Shown in pieces: positions 1 through 8,656 of a stretch of 64,000 bases of DNA. The DNA is from Alphaproteobacteria bacterium. Lineage in GTDB: Bacteria; Pseudomonadota; Alphaproteobacteria; UBA9219. A program made the translations under genes and the position numbers. Position 1 is the stretch's first letter. Each line of letters begins with the position of its first letter. The notes under the pieces were generated by a model. It saw only the letters and a program-made list of their open reading frames with translations. It was not told the DNA's origin and did no database searches. The DNA lies in contig JAFALY010000029.1 of NCBI GenBank assembly GCA_019233975.1, positions 62,001-126,000 on the forward strand, read 5' to 3'.

Positions 1-1075
1 CGGCGCGCCCAGCGTCACAAGCTTGTCACGCGATACGTCACTGATACCCGGCACGCTGCGTTTTGTTTTTCCATCATCCAACAGGGATGTGCCGCGTTTT
101 GTGTCCATGCTGGCCGGTAGTTTCAACTTCATCTTCTCGACAATATAACGTATGGCGGTGTTGCCATTCATACTGCCTGAATCATAATTGCGTTCCTGTT
201 GGTTGATCTGCGCGCCATATTGCAGGGCTTGGTGGTAGGCGCGCATGCCATCTGCCAGATTCATGGTCGCAATAGTGTCATAGCGTGTATTTTCCCCGTG
301 ATAGCCTTCGGTTATCGTTTCAACCCCTGCCTTGGGATTATCATCTAAAAACATTTTGACGCTGTTTTTCTTCCCAAACAGCTTGCTGTAAATAGTGCCG
401 CTCATGCTCGCATTTTTGCTGCCGTTCGCTGATGTCTGATACCCATCCAGAATGACGGACTTATCACCGATGCTGAAACGCAGGAAAATGTGGTTTTGAC
501 CACTATCCAGATCAGGTAAATGAAAATTGGGGTCACGCGAACCAAAATCACGGCCGTCAAATTTAACGGGGCGTGAACCCACTTCAATTTTTACAGGTTG
601 AAGGATGCCCTCGCGTTTATGGGGTGGTGGTTGGTCACCATATTTCTGCACGAACGCGTCGATAGGCATGGTCGCCATGTCTTTTTCAAAGTCCGGTGGT
701 GCCTTCTTGCCCGGCTTTAAAATGGTTTGCATCAATTCATGACGTACACGCGGGTCGCTGACATCATCGCCCATAAAGGCGAAGGCGCGCCGTGCTTCCG
801 CTGGCTGCGGATCCTTTATCAGCCTTTTGTGATCGTAGGCCATTTGCTTGGGGGAAAATAACGAGACTTTCGCCGCGTCCCAGCCATGACGCCACAACCA
901 CGTACCCACTGAAATGTCTTTTTCCGGCTCCAGAACTTTTTTGTACTGAGACAACCCGGTGAATCCCTTTGATATCAAACCAGAATTTTAGAGCAGGATT
1001 CATTGACGGAGGCTTAATTGAACCAATTGAACCGGGGCCCATTATCGTATAAGCCTTATAGTCCTTTGTAATCAT
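1..1075 (-). pseudogene. Unrecognised protein, frameshifted, runs off left edge
   Basis: A start codon at 1075 opens a frame (MITKDYKAY...) that reads about 35 plausible residues to FWFDIKG. Sense then continues in a neighbouring frame as GFTGLSQYKKVLEPEKD, which stays open from about 985 to position 1, more than 320 codons. The switch lies in the AAAGGG run near 965-970 (minus strand); removing one A restores a single frame. The joined product would exceed 355 residues and be incomplete at its C terminus. I see no signal peptide, no membrane segment and no family I recognise. It is divergent from the kinase gene at 1097 with only 21 bases between the starts. The shift could be a real mutation or a base-calling error. 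Confidence 0.6.
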
Positions 1076-1096
1076 TAGGCTTTCGGTACGCACACA

Positions 1097-1762
1097 ATGT
1101 CTTTGTCCTATCCCGTTATCCTGCCGCCGCGTCAGGCCATGACGCCATCGCTCGTCGCGCAAATTGATGCCATCCGTCAGGCGGCGTGCGCGTCATCTGC
1201 GCCTTTTTTCATTCATACGCTGGGTGGCCCCGGCTGTGGAAAATCCTCATTGATGACCGCGTTGCGTGATTTTTTTGCAGAAAAGAATCCTGTTTTTGTC
1301 GCCATGGACAAATTGATGGAGGGCATGCCCGAATATCAGGCTGGCCTTAAAATAGACCCGGCCAAGGCATTCGTGTCCTGCGAACTGCCTGCCCGCATTG
1401 CCTGCTATGCGCTGCTTAAGGACCTAATCGCGCACCGGGCCAATATTATTTTTGAACATAGCGGCGCGAATGACGCGCATCCGGCTTTGCTGCAATATGC
1501 CAAGCAGGCGGGGTATCGCATCCAGCTGTTGCATCTGCAGGTTTCGGCGGACGTTGCCAAGGCGCGCATTATTGAACGCAATGCGCAGGGCGGACGTTTT
1601 ACGCCGCCGCATTATGTCGATGAACGTAATCTGATTATCGCCGGTTTGTTGCCGCAATATGTGCAGATTGCCGATAATTACCATGTGTTAGAGAACAGTA
1701 CGAACTCCGCCGATCCGGTTGAGGCTCTGCGTATGCAGTTGCGGTCGGGGCTGCGCGTTTAG
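1097..1762 (+). CDS. Zeta-toxin-like P-loop kinase
   Basis: This 221-residue protein has a Walker A loop GGPGCGKS at residues 43-50 and lies in the size range of zeta-toxin/AAA-type small-molecule kinases. Zeta toxins phosphorylate UDP-activated sugars, and related chromosomal proteins act on other substrates, so the substrate here is unknown. Downstream features typical of the fold are visible: an acidic stretch after the first strand, FEHSGAND near 120, and an arginine-rich lid around ARIIERNAQGGRF. I see no epsilon-antitoxin gene beside it, which argues against a classical toxin-antitoxin pair. The start has no strong Shine-Dalgarno sequence and may share a divergent promoter with the broken gene to its left. 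Confidence 0.7.
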   Translation: MSLSYPVILPPRQAMTPSLVAQIDAIRQAACASSAPFFIHTLGGPGCGKSSLMTALRDFFAEKNPVFVAMDKLMEGMPEYQAGLKIDPAKAFVSCELPARIACYALLKDLIAHRANIIFEHSGANDAHPALLQYAKQAGYRIQLLHLQVSADVAKARIIERNAQGGRFTPPHYVDERNLIIAGLLPQYVQIADNYHVLENSTNSADPVEALRMQLRSGLRV

Positions 1763-1815
1763 ATTGTCAGGGAACCAATCCTGTGGTTCGATTGTGATGA
1801 AGGTGGGAACATCCA

Positions 1816-2163
1816 ATGGCAAAAACAGAAACCAAGGGCAGGGCGGCCGCCGCACGTACGGTTGGCAAAGTGGATTATGAAAGCCTGTATGACGCGTTCT
1901 TGCTACTGAAGTCACGCGACGAATGTGCGCGCTTCATGCGCGACCTGTGCACGCCTGCGGAACTGCAGGCCTTCGCCGAACGTTGGCGCGTCGTACAGAT
2001 TCTCGACCGGTCGGACGATTCCTACCAAACCATCCATGCCAAAACCGGTGTCAGCATCACAACCATTGGCCGTGTAGCCCGGTTCCTGTTGCAGGAACCC
2101 TATCAGGGATACCGCACGATCCTGGATCGCCTTAAAAATAAGGCCTATTCCAAGCATTTCTAG
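1816..2163 (+). CDS. TrpR/YerC-YecD-family DNA-binding protein
   Basis: This 115-residue protein resembles the YerC/YecD branch of the Trp-repressor superfamily. Those are short all-helical proteins with a C-terminal helix-turn-helix. The body (LYDAFLLLKSRDECARFMRDL, then TPAELQAFAERW) and the recognition segment TGVSITTIGRVARFL at about residues 75-90 match that pattern. The N terminus is basic. It lies 53 bases after the kinase gene in the same direction and could be co-transcribed. The ligand and targets are unknown; YerC-type proteins do not necessarily bind tryptophan. Confidence 0.8.
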   Translation: MAKTETKGRAAAARTVGKVDYESLYDAFLLLKSRDECARFMRDLCTPAELQAFAERWRVVQILDRSDDSYQTIHAKTGVSITTIGRVARFLLQEPYQGYRTILDRLKNKAYSKHF

Positions 2164-2212
2164 CATCTTTAAACAGTGATTGTTTTTGCCCAGCCCGTAC
2201 TGTATAGATACC

Positions 2213-2230
2213 ATACTACTATAGTAGTAT
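2213..2230. promoter_or_regulatory. 18-bp perfect palindrome, candidate operator
   Basis: ATACTACTATAGTAGTAT reads the same on both strands and lies 26 bases before the ATG of the acetyltransferase gene. It overlaps TATAGAT- and TATAAT-like hexamers (2203-2233), so a protein bound here would cover the promoter. It could be the site of the TrpR-like protein encoded just upstream, but nothing in the sequence proves that. Confidence 0.5.
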
Positions 2231-2256
2231 AATACTATTACAAGGAAAGGTTGTTT

Positions 2257-2895
2257 ATGGACGGCGGTGTGCAGGGGTTGGGTGCAGAGGCACACATTCA
2301 GGAAGAAGCGTCGCGTATCAGCAGGCAAATCGGCTTACATATCGATTGGATCCGCACCTCGGATGAATTGTCGAACGTGGGTGGCGGGCAGCGCGGGTTG
2401 TACAAAACCTACTGCGCCATATTTGCGGAAAAACCGTATGAGGAGAAATTTTTGCCGCCCGAAGTTGCCGATTATTTCCAATCCATACTGCGTTCTGGCG
2501 GTCTGATCTTTGTCGCGCGCGATGACGCAGGTGCTGTGGCAGCCTTTGTGGCGTCGCGTCCGCTCAGCGATAAGCCAGACATCGTGCATTTGGTGCAGCC
2601 TTATCTGAAAACACCTCTTGGCAAAACATCCTATTTTGCCGAAGACGCCGTTGCTCCCGCTCTGCGCCGCCGTGGTATTTCCGCGCAACTGAAGAAACTG
2701 CTGTTGCTGGCCAACCGCGCCATGGGCTATGAAAGCATGGTGTTGCGCACCAGTCGCGACAGCACGGCGCAGCGCAATGCCGTGGAAAAAGCGGGTGGCA
2801 GTTTGATAGAGGGTTTGACCCAGGACGTCGATAGCTTACGCCTTGACGGCTCCCTGCATCCTGATGCGCGTGTTTTTTACACATTCGATCTGTAA
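2257..2895 (+). CDS. GNAT-family N-acetyltransferase
   Basis: The protein has 212 residues. An AAGGAAAGG ribosome site lies six bases before the ATG at 2257, so this start is preferred to the in-frame TTG at 2251. The central part, FVARDDAGAVAAFVASRPL, followed by AEDAVAPALRRRGISAQLKKLLL, matches the GNAT core: strand 4, then the acetyl-CoA pyrophosphate loop R-R-x-G-I/x-A. The late segment, a Ser-Met-Val-Leu-Arg-Thr strand followed by NAVEKAGG, fits strand 5 and the following helix. The acceptor substrate is unknown. A palindromic operator candidate sits at its promoter, and the dipeptidase gene follows after 13 bases, suggesting an operon. Confidence 0.75.
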   Translation: MDGGVQGLGAEAHIQEEASRISRQIGLHIDWIRTSDELSNVGGGQRGLYKTYCAIFAEKPYEEKFLPPEVADYFQSILRSGGLIFVARDDAGAVAAFVASRPLSDKPDIVHLVQPYLKTPLGKTSYFAEDAVAPALRRRGISAQLKKLLLLANRAMGYESMVLRTSRDSTAQRNAVEKAGGSLIEGLTQDVDSLRLDGSLHPDARVFYTFDL

Positions 2896-2908
2896 CAAGG
2901 AGGATACC

Positions 2909-3628
2909 ATGCAAAATCGTGATCGTATTAACAAAGCGCTGGCGGCGCGGTTCGTGAATTATCAGAACCTGATTTCCATACCCATTATCGAAAACAGTGA
3001 CCCGATGCGCGACGTCGCCGATTTTAGTCTGTCGGCTGATCTGGCCGCCAGCGCCTTGCCGTCCAGCACGGGGAGTGTGCTTGTACTGCGGCAATCGGTT
3101 TGCGAACGGCTGCTGCGCGCGCAGGAAATCCTGCAGGTAGACAAGCCGGGATATGAGTTGGTGCTGACCTATGCCTACAGATCCATGGAGATTCAATGCG
3201 CGTCATTTGAGAAAATGAAGCGTGAACTCGGGTTAGGGGATCGTACAGACCCCGAGGCTATGGAGCGCACGCATCACTTTATCGCGGTGCCAGAGGTTGC
3301 GGGTCACCCGACGGGCGGCGCTGTTGACCTGATGATTGTGGATGCCGATGGCAACGCGCTGGATTTTGGTACCGGCATGCATGCGTTAGAACAAGACAGC
3401 TATTTCTTCTCACCCTTCATATCGGATGCTGCGACCAACAATCGCAAGCTGTTGCGCCGCGTTATGCAGGCGGCAGATTTCGCGCCCTATGACGGTGAAT
3501 GGTGGCACTATTCCTACGGTGACCGTGAATGGGCAGCCTATTATGGCGAACCGTTGGCTTTCTACAGCCAATTACCTGAAAGCGCCGTCGCCGGGTTTTA
3601 TAGTTCAGCAGCAGTGAATGTTGCCTGA
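2909..3628 (+). CDS. D-Ala-D-Ala dipeptidase (VanX/DdpX-like, M15)
   Basis: The 239-residue product starts at the ATG at 2909 after an AAGGAGG ribosome site; an upstream in-frame start at 2843 would overlap the GNAT gene. Zinc ligands of the M15D family are visible with VanX spacing: H133 and D140 in GHPTGGAVDL, and E197 with H200 in GEWWHYSYG. R91 in AYRS corresponds to the conserved arginine. Such enzymes split D-alanyl-D-alanine, in peptidoglycan salvage or in glycopeptide resistance. No vanH/vanA genes accompany it, so salvage or D-Ala nutrition is more likely. No signal peptide is evident, suggesting the cytoplasm. Confidence 0.85.
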   Translation: MQNRDRINKALAARFVNYQNLISIPIIENSDPMRDVADFSLSADLAASALPSSTGSVLVLRQSVCERLLRAQEILQVDKPGYELVLTYAYRSMEIQCASFEKMKRELGLGDRTDPEAMERTHHFIAVPEVAGHPTGGAVDLMIVDADGNALDFGTGMHALEQDSYFFSPFISDAATNNRKLLRRVMQAADFAPYDGEWWHYSYGDREWAAYYGEPLAFYSQLPESAVAGFYSSAAVNVA

Positions 3629-3635
3629 AAGCGTA

Positions 3636-4508
3636 TTAAATTTTTTTGAAGATGGCAACCAGGTCGTCAATTACCATGCGGTGCGCCGATGATTTTCTCC
3701 AGGCCAACGCGATGGGCCGGACCGGTCTGTCCGACGGGCGAAACGGCACATAAACCAGATTGGGCGTGGGCAGGGCTGCTATTTGCGGGATCAGGGTAAT
3801 GCCTGTTCCGGCTGCGACCATGTGACGCAGCGTCTCAAGGCTGGTCGCGCGAAATTCATCATCTTCGCGCGCATGCGAAACGCTGCACAGCTCCAACGCC
3901 TGATCGCGCATGCAATGCCCGTCTTCCAGTAGCAGGAGCGTTTGCCCGTCCAGATCGGCGCGCGTCAGTTGTTTGTGTTTCGCCAACGGATGTTCGGCCG
4001 GGCAGGCTAACAGGAACGGGTCGTCGAACAAATGCGACATTTCCACATCGTTGTGGTGGATAGGCAGGGACGTCAGTATCGCGTCGATTTGTCCCTGTAA
4101 CAGTTGTTCCGTTAACACCGGTGATTTTTCTTCAATCAACCGCAGGCTAAGTTGCGGCAGGGTGCGGCTGATCTCCGGCATCACGCGCGGTAACAGATAG
4201 GGTGCGAGTGTCGGAAACACGCCAAGGCGAAAAGGCAAGGCAAATGGATCGGCCAGTGACCGCGCCGTCTGACGCAGGCGCTCGGATTCAGCGACGATAT
4301 GGCGGGCGATGGCGATAATGGGTTTGCCGGCTTCGCTGATACGCAGGCGTCGCTGCACGCGTTCAAAAACCGTCACACCCAGATAGGCCTCCAGTTTCTT
4401 GATTTGTATGCTGAGCGTCGGCTGACCCACATGGCATTGCTCGGCCGCGCGTGCCACGCTGCCTGTATCCGCCACGGCGACGAGGTAGGATAAATCACGA
4501 ATATTCAT
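3636..4508 (-). CDS. oxyR: LysR-type peroxide sensor OxyR
   Basis: This 290-residue LysR regulator has an N-terminal winged helix-turn-helix (residues about 3-60) and a periplasmic-binding-protein-like sensor domain. The segment DGHCMRDQALELC places cysteines at 199 and 208, the same numbering and spacing as the redox disulfide pair of E. coli OxyR, so assignment as a thiol peroxide sensor is strong. The gene is divergent from the ahpC/ahpD block, the usual OxyR target. A palindromic site sits directly at its start. Its 3' end converges on the dipeptidase gene seven bases away. Confidence 0.93.
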   Translation of the reverse strand: MNIRDLSYLVAVADTGSVARAAEQCHVGQPTLSIQIKKLEAYLGVTVFERVQRRLRISEAGKPIIAIARHIVAESERLRQTARSLADPFALPFRLGVFPTLAPYLLPRVMPEISRTLPQLSLRLIEEKSPVLTEQLLQGQIDAILTSLPIHHNDVEMSHLFDDPFLLACPAEHPLAKHKQLTRADLDGQTLLLLEDGHCMRDQALELCSVSHAREDDEFRATSLETLRHMVAAGTGITLIPQIAALPTPNLVYVPFRPSDRPVRPIALAWRKSSAHRMVIDDLVAIFKKI

Positions 4509-4509
4509 A

Positions 4510-4526
4510 CATTGATATTATCAATG
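4510..4526. promoter_or_regulatory. Candidate OxyR operator
   Basis: CATTGATATTATCAATG is a perfect 17-base palindrome containing the T-N11-A core of LysR-type sites. It lies one base upstream of the oxyR start codon, on the side facing the ahp genes. This position suits autorepression of oxyR and control of the divergent peroxiredoxin transcript. The region beyond it (4527-4560) is very AT-rich and probably holds the promoter. Confidence 0.55.
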
Positions 4527-4598
4527 ATAAGTATAAAAACAATGAATTTTATTTATATATGTAACGGTGGCACATTGTGCGCAGGAAAGGAGCCCGCC

Positions 4599-4733
4599 AT
4601 GCACGATCTGGATAGCTGGTACACCTATTGTCATATGCTTATGCTCGCGAAGTCAGCCAAAGCAGACAATTCAGGCAACGAACCGGATGACGCCACTTGC
4701 GCCTGTGCGCGGCTTCTGGCACACGAAAACTAA
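4599..4733 (+). CDS. Small cysteine-containing protein upstream of ahpC
   Basis: This is a 44-residue reading frame starting at an ATG preceded by AGGAAAGGAG. It includes MHDLDSWYTYCHMLMLAKSA and a CACARLL tail. It stands between oxyR and ahpC and would be on the same transcript as the peroxiredoxin, 57 bases downstream. Three cysteines could be redox active, but I recognise no family. A longer in-frame start at 4512 would run through the operator and is unlikely. The good ribosome site is the main support. Confidence 0.5.
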   Translation: MHDLDSWYTYCHMLMLAKSAKADNSGNEPDDATCACARLLAHEN

Positions 4734-4790
4734 CCCCGGCCTTCCCTGCCTGTCGCGGGGGATGCAACCAACAACAAACAGGAGAAAACT

Positions 4791-5330
4791 ATGCTTGGTA
4801 TCGGACAAAAATTCCCGACTTTCGACCTGACCGCCGCCGTTTCGAACGACGTCGCCTCGGCTTTCAAGCCGGTCAATAACGGCACGTACAAGGGCAAGTG
4901 GATTGTCGCCTTTTTCTGGCCAAAGGACTTCACCTTTGTCTGCCCGACTGAAATCGCCGAATTCGGCAAGATGACCAAGGAATTTTCTGATCGTGAAGCG
5001 CAAGTGCTGGGCTTCAGCATCGACTCGGAATTCGTTCACCTGGCGTGGCGTCAAAACCACAAGGACCTAAACAACCTGCCGTTCCCGATGGTTTCCGACA
5101 TCAAGCGCGAATTGTCATCGGCGCTTGGCATTCTGGATCCGAAGGCCGGTGTTTCACAACGCGCGACCTATGTCGTCGATCCCGAAGGCATCATTCGTTT
5201 CGTGATGGTCACGGACCTGAGCGTTGGTCGCAATGTGAAGGAAGTGCTGCGCGTACTTGATGCCCTGCAGACGGACGAACTGTGCCCCTGCAACTGGCAG
5301 AAGGGTGATGCGCCGTTGAAGGTCGCTTAA
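4791..5330 (+). CDS. ahpC: Peroxiredoxin AhpC
   Basis: AhpC is a 2-Cys peroxiredoxin that reduces hydrogen peroxide and organic hydroperoxides in the cytoplasm. This copy has 179 residues, with the peroxidatic cysteine C51 in FTFVCPTEI. Cysteines near the C terminus (C165 and C167 in ELCPCNW) can resolve it. The start is fixed by ACAGGAGAAAACT before the ATG. It is followed by ahpD, which supplies reducing equivalents in bacteria that use AhpD instead of AhpF. Control by the adjacent OxyR is expected. Confidence 0.95.
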   Translation: MLGIGQKFPTFDLTAAVSNDVASAFKPVNNGTYKGKWIVAFFWPKDFTFVCPTEIAEFGKMTKEFSDREAQVLGFSIDSEFVHLAWRQNHKDLNNLPFPMVSDIKRELSSALGILDPKAGVSQRATYVVDPEGIIRFVMVTDLSVGRNVKEVLRVLDALQTDELCPCNWQKGDAPLKVA

Positions 5331-5351
5331 TAAACGTGCCTGTTTGGGAAA

Positions 5352-5373
5352 GGGGTCTGGTGCGCCAGACCCC
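5352..5373. promoter_or_regulatory. Intercistronic hairpin between ahpC and ahpD
   Basis: A nine-base-pair perfect stem (GGGGTCTGG with CCAGACCCC) closes a TGCG tetraloop, 21 bases after the ahpC stop. There is no T-run behind it, so it is more likely an mRNA-stabilising or processing element than a terminator. It would let ahpC mRNA accumulate above ahpD. Confidence 0.5.
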
Positions 5374-5418
5374 GGACCCCCGCGTCAAACAAGGCGTCAG
5401 ATAAGAAAGGAAACTGCC

Positions 5419-5946
5419 ATGAGCATCGAAGCGTTAAGGTCCAGTCTTGGTGATTATGCCAAGGATATTTCCCTCAATCTCGGCAACGTATTGACCCCAG
5501 AGGGCGCGCCAGATTTGAATGAGACGCAGATTTTCGGTATCGCGCTTGCCACCGCCTATGCAACGCGCAACCAGACGGTTGTGCAAGCTATCGAAGCCGA
5601 AGCAGCGGGTAAGCTCGATGACGCGCATCGTCAGGCTGCCAAAGCCGCTGCGACCGTCATGGCGATGAACAACATCTATTATCGCTTCATTCACTACACG
5701 CATGACGAGGATATCAAGAAAATGCCCGCGCGGTTGCGTATGAACGTCATCGGTAATCCGGGCATTGATAAACATGACTTTGAACTGATGGCCTTGGCTG
5801 TTTCTGCTATCAACGGGTGCGGCATGTGCATGGAAGCGCATACGCAGTCGGCGATCAAAGTCGGCCTCAGCAAGGCCAGCGTACAATCATCCATCCGCAT
5901 CGCGGCGGTCATCTTTGCCGCCGCACAAGCCGTGTCGATAGGCTAG
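5419..5946 (+). CDS. ahpD: Alkylhydroperoxidase AhpD
   Basis: The start is the ATG at 5419 after AGAAAGGAAACTGCC, giving 175 residues, the usual AhpD size. The catalytic set of mycobacterial AhpD is present with the same spacing: E122, C134, C137 and H141 (in INGCGMCMEAH). AhpD is an all-helical thiol peroxidase/adaptor that keeps AhpC reduced, using lipoylated E2 subunits as electron source in the organisms studied. It is the second gene of the OxyR-linked peroxide module. Confidence 0.94.
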   Translation: MSIEALRSSLGDYAKDISLNLGNVLTPEGAPDLNETQIFGIALATAYATRNQTVVQAIEAEAAGKLDDAHRQAAKAAATVMAMNNIYYRFIHYTHDEDIKKMPARLRMNVIGNPGIDKHDFELMALAVSAINGCGMCMEAHTQSAIKVGLSKASVQSSIRIAAVIFAAAQAVSIG

Positions 5947-5952
5947 TTTTTC

Positions 5953-7053
5953 TTGAAGCTGCTTTTCGTCAATATGTCAGCGCTTCGTTTCACGGTGGCC
6001 ACGCCGGAGACGGAGCCGCTTGGCGGCACGGAATCAGCCATTTGCTATGTGTCGTGCGCACTATCCGCCCTGGGACACGATGTCACGCTTATTGCCCAAT
6101 TGCCCGAAGACAAACCGGTAACGGTTTTCAACATCCGGCACGAACCGCTGCAACGCTTGCTGGATGCAGCTTTTTTTACGGCGCAGGATTTTGACGCCAT
6201 TGTCATTTGCAACATGCCCACCCCCGCTTTGGCGCTGCGGGCCATGGCGCCGCGCGCCAAGTTGATTTACTGGGCGCATATTTTACCCGACCAGCCTGCT
6301 ATGCAGCCTTTGGCGCAAGTAGCGGTGCGGGACAGTTTTAGCGCGGTCGTCTATGTTTCGCGCTGGCAGCAGGCGCAGATAGAACGCACCTTTGGCCCTA
6401 TTGGCAATCCTTGTGTCATCGGCAACGGCGTGGCGCCGGTTTTTGAAAACATGTTCGACAGTGCCGCTGCGTTGCGTCAGGCGAAACAGGATCGCGCGGC
6501 CTATACAACGACACCCTTCCGCGGTTTGTCCATCCTTCTGCACGCGATGCAGGGCCTTGGTCGGCAAACGTCCTTGGATATTTTTTCTTCCATGCGTGTG
6601 TACCAACATGCCGATGATAAATATCAGGACCTGTTTGACCTGGGGCGCCAAAATCCCGCGATCGTTCTTCAGGGTGCCGTATCGCAAAAAGAATTGGCCG
6701 ACCATTTGCGGCGTGCGGCTTACTTATTTTATCCCTGCATCTATGCCGAAACATTTTGCATTACGGCGATTGAAGCGATGGCCGCAGGCCTTGCCGTCGT
6801 CACAACGGATTTGGGCGCATTAGCTGAAGTTACAGAAGGCCGTGCGCGCTTGATGCCTATAACAACACAGAGTGGCGATGCCCTGGCTGACCAGTTTCGT
6901 CATTTAATGCGTGACGCCATTGATGATTATAACCGCGACCCTGTGGCATGGAGCGAAGCGCGATTTGAAGCTGTACAAGCAGTCAACCGTGACTTTCGCT
7001 GGCACAGCCGCGCCGTGGCGTGGGATAGCTTTCTTGGCCATACAATTGCGTAA
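5953..7053 (+). CDS. Glycosyltransferase family 4
   Basis: The protein has 366 residues and begins with a Rossmann strand (MKLLFVNMS) from a TTG at 5953; an ATG at 5974 would cut into that strand. A glycine loop with GGTESAI (about residues 25-31) binds the acceptor side. Near the C terminus PCIYAETFCITAIEAMAAG carries the E-x7-E signature of GT4 retaining transferases that use nucleotide sugars. Donor and acceptor cannot be read from sequence. It lies six bases after ahpD, but its role probably belongs with the polymer gene that follows. Confidence 0.85.
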   Translation: MKLLFVNMSALRFTVATPETEPLGGTESAICYVSCALSALGHDVTLIAQLPEDKPVTVFNIRHEPLQRLLDAAFFTAQDFDAIVICNMPTPALALRAMAPRAKLIYWAHILPDQPAMQPLAQVAVRDSFSAVVYVSRWQQAQIERTFGPIGNPCVIGNGVAPVFENMFDSAAALRQAKQDRAAYTTTPFRGLSILLHAMQGLGRQTSLDIFSSMRVYQHADDKYQDLFDLGRQNPAIVLQGAVSQKELADHLRRAAYLFYPCIYAETFCITAIEAMAAGLAVVTTDLGALAEVTEGRARLMPITTQSGDALADQFRHLMRDAIDDYNRDPVAWSEARFEAVQAVNRDFRWHSRAVAWDSFLGHTIA

Positions 7054-7170
7054 CAGGGGTTTAGGTCCCCAAAGTACCGCAAACCCGATAAATATGAATG
7101 TATTTTAACGACGCCTGCCTAGATTTGGACACGGATAGAAGCTAGCCTTTCCGCAAATCCGGGGTCACCT

Positions 7171-8556
7171 ATGTCATTGCCGTCCGAAGATAAAGATAAG
7201 CTTTCAGGCAGGCTCGACCAGCTTGAGCGTGCCGTTGTTCTGTTGGCGCAGAAATTTCAGGAAATCGCCGGTCTTATGCATCAGGCGGAAGAGAAATATT
7301 CAGGCCCCTTGCTATCCGCCGTTGAGATGATCCGTAATGTTGATCAAAAAACGTTGGCGTTACACAGTGCCGCGTTGTTGACGGATATGGCGCGCGCGCA
7401 TCCGAAAAAGGATATCGTTCTGTTTAAGGGGCGCGGCTATTTCGGCGATAACATCAAATACGCCTTTCTGGCTTTTACCGAACGCGCTGCCGAACATGGG
7501 GTTGAGCATTATTTTGTTCCCGGCGGCGTGGATCAGGAAAAGATGTTGCGGCAGGCAGGTCTGCCGTGCTTGCCGGCAACGTTCGAAGATTACAGGCAAG
7601 AAGAACTGGCCATCCTGCTGTCAACCAAGCTGGTCGTTTATGACGAGCAATATATTCCGCCTAACTGGCGCACCATGACGCAACACGCGCTTATGAACGG
7701 TGCCCGCAAGCTGCAATTGTGGCACGGCATCCCCATGAAGCGCATCGGCATGGAAACGCTGACCGCACGCCAGCTGGCCGACCCGATGATGGTGGAATTA
7801 CTGCATTCCATGGGGCCCTATGATGCACTGGTAGCAACCAGTGCCGCGTCCGAAGAATCCTGGCGCCGGCAATTGATGTTTACGCAGTTTGCCCCCATTG
7901 GTTACCCGCGTGATGATGTCCTGCTCCGAGACTGCACAGAACGCGATTGGCTGAACGTTGATCAGGACGTGCTTGCCCTATTGCGTGACAAGAAGGGCAA
8001 GCCCGCTATCTGCTATGCGCCGACATTTCGTGACAATAATCAGGGTGCGTGGTTGGAACAGATCAATCTTGATAAAATCGCGGCCGCATGTGCCGCGCGT
8101 GACTGGCATTTCATTGTCAATCTACACCCCTATGAACATCAACATATTCCACGTCTGCGCCAACAATATCCTGCCGTACATTTTGTTGAATCGGGGTGTG
8201 ACGTTTTCCCGATCCTGAAATTTTGTGATGTTCTGGTAACCGGCTATTCCTCTATTGCCTTTGATTATCTCTTGCTGGACAGGCCGATTGTGTTTTACAG
8301 GCCAAATCACGTGGAATATGTGAACGAATCCCGCACGTTGGTGGATGGCCACGAACGCTATCTCTGCGGCCCGGTGGCTGATACCCATGATGCGCTGATT
8401 CAACAACTGGAACGCGCCATACAGGTGGACCATAACCCCGAAAAAGACACTTACCGCAGCCACCGTCATGCGCTGGCGCATGACCTATACGACGTCCGTG
8501 ACGGCAAAGCCGGTGATCGGGTTTGCCAGCTTATTCTGCAGCAGTTGCGTAAATAA
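7171..8556 (+). CDS. CDP-glycerol glycerophosphotransferase-like protein (TagB/TagF family)
   Basis: This 461-residue protein has an N-terminal helical part (1-60). The C-terminal half bears the hallmarks of the Glyphos_transf family: WHGIPMKRIGM, YAPTFRDN, NLHPYEHQ and a late GYSSIAFDYLLLDRPIVFY. Relatives transfer glycerol-phosphate or ribitol-phosphate from CDP precursors when building teichoic acids or phosphopolyol-containing capsules and O-antigens. In a Gram-negative context a phosphoglycerol-modified surface polysaccharide is the likely product. The GT4 gene before it suggests a joint pathway. Confidence 0.85.
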   Translation: MSLPSEDKDKLSGRLDQLERAVVLLAQKFQEIAGLMHQAEEKYSGPLLSAVEMIRNVDQKTLALHSAALLTDMARAHPKKDIVLFKGRGYFGDNIKYAFLAFTERAAEHGVEHYFVPGGVDQEKMLRQAGLPCLPATFEDYRQEELAILLSTKLVVYDEQYIPPNWRTMTQHALMNGARKLQLWHGIPMKRIGMETLTARQLADPMMVELLHSMGPYDALVATSAASEESWRRQLMFTQFAPIGYPRDDVLLRDCTERDWLNVDQDVLALLRDKKGKPAICYAPTFRDNNQGAWLEQINLDKIAAACAARDWHFIVNLHPYEHQHIPRLRQQYPAVHFVESGCDVFPILKFCDVLVTGYSSIAFDYLLLDRPIVFYRPNHVEYVNESRTLVDGHERYLCGPVADTHDALIQQLERAIQVDHNPEKDTYRSHRHALAHDLYDVRDGKAGDRVCQLILQQLRK

Positions 8557-8656
8557 CGGGCATGTAGACGAAACCATTTGAGGGTTGACCACGTCCGTTC
8601 CACGGGTGTATAACCCCGAATAAGGCTTCGGCCAAAACCAACTTAAAGAGAGCAAT

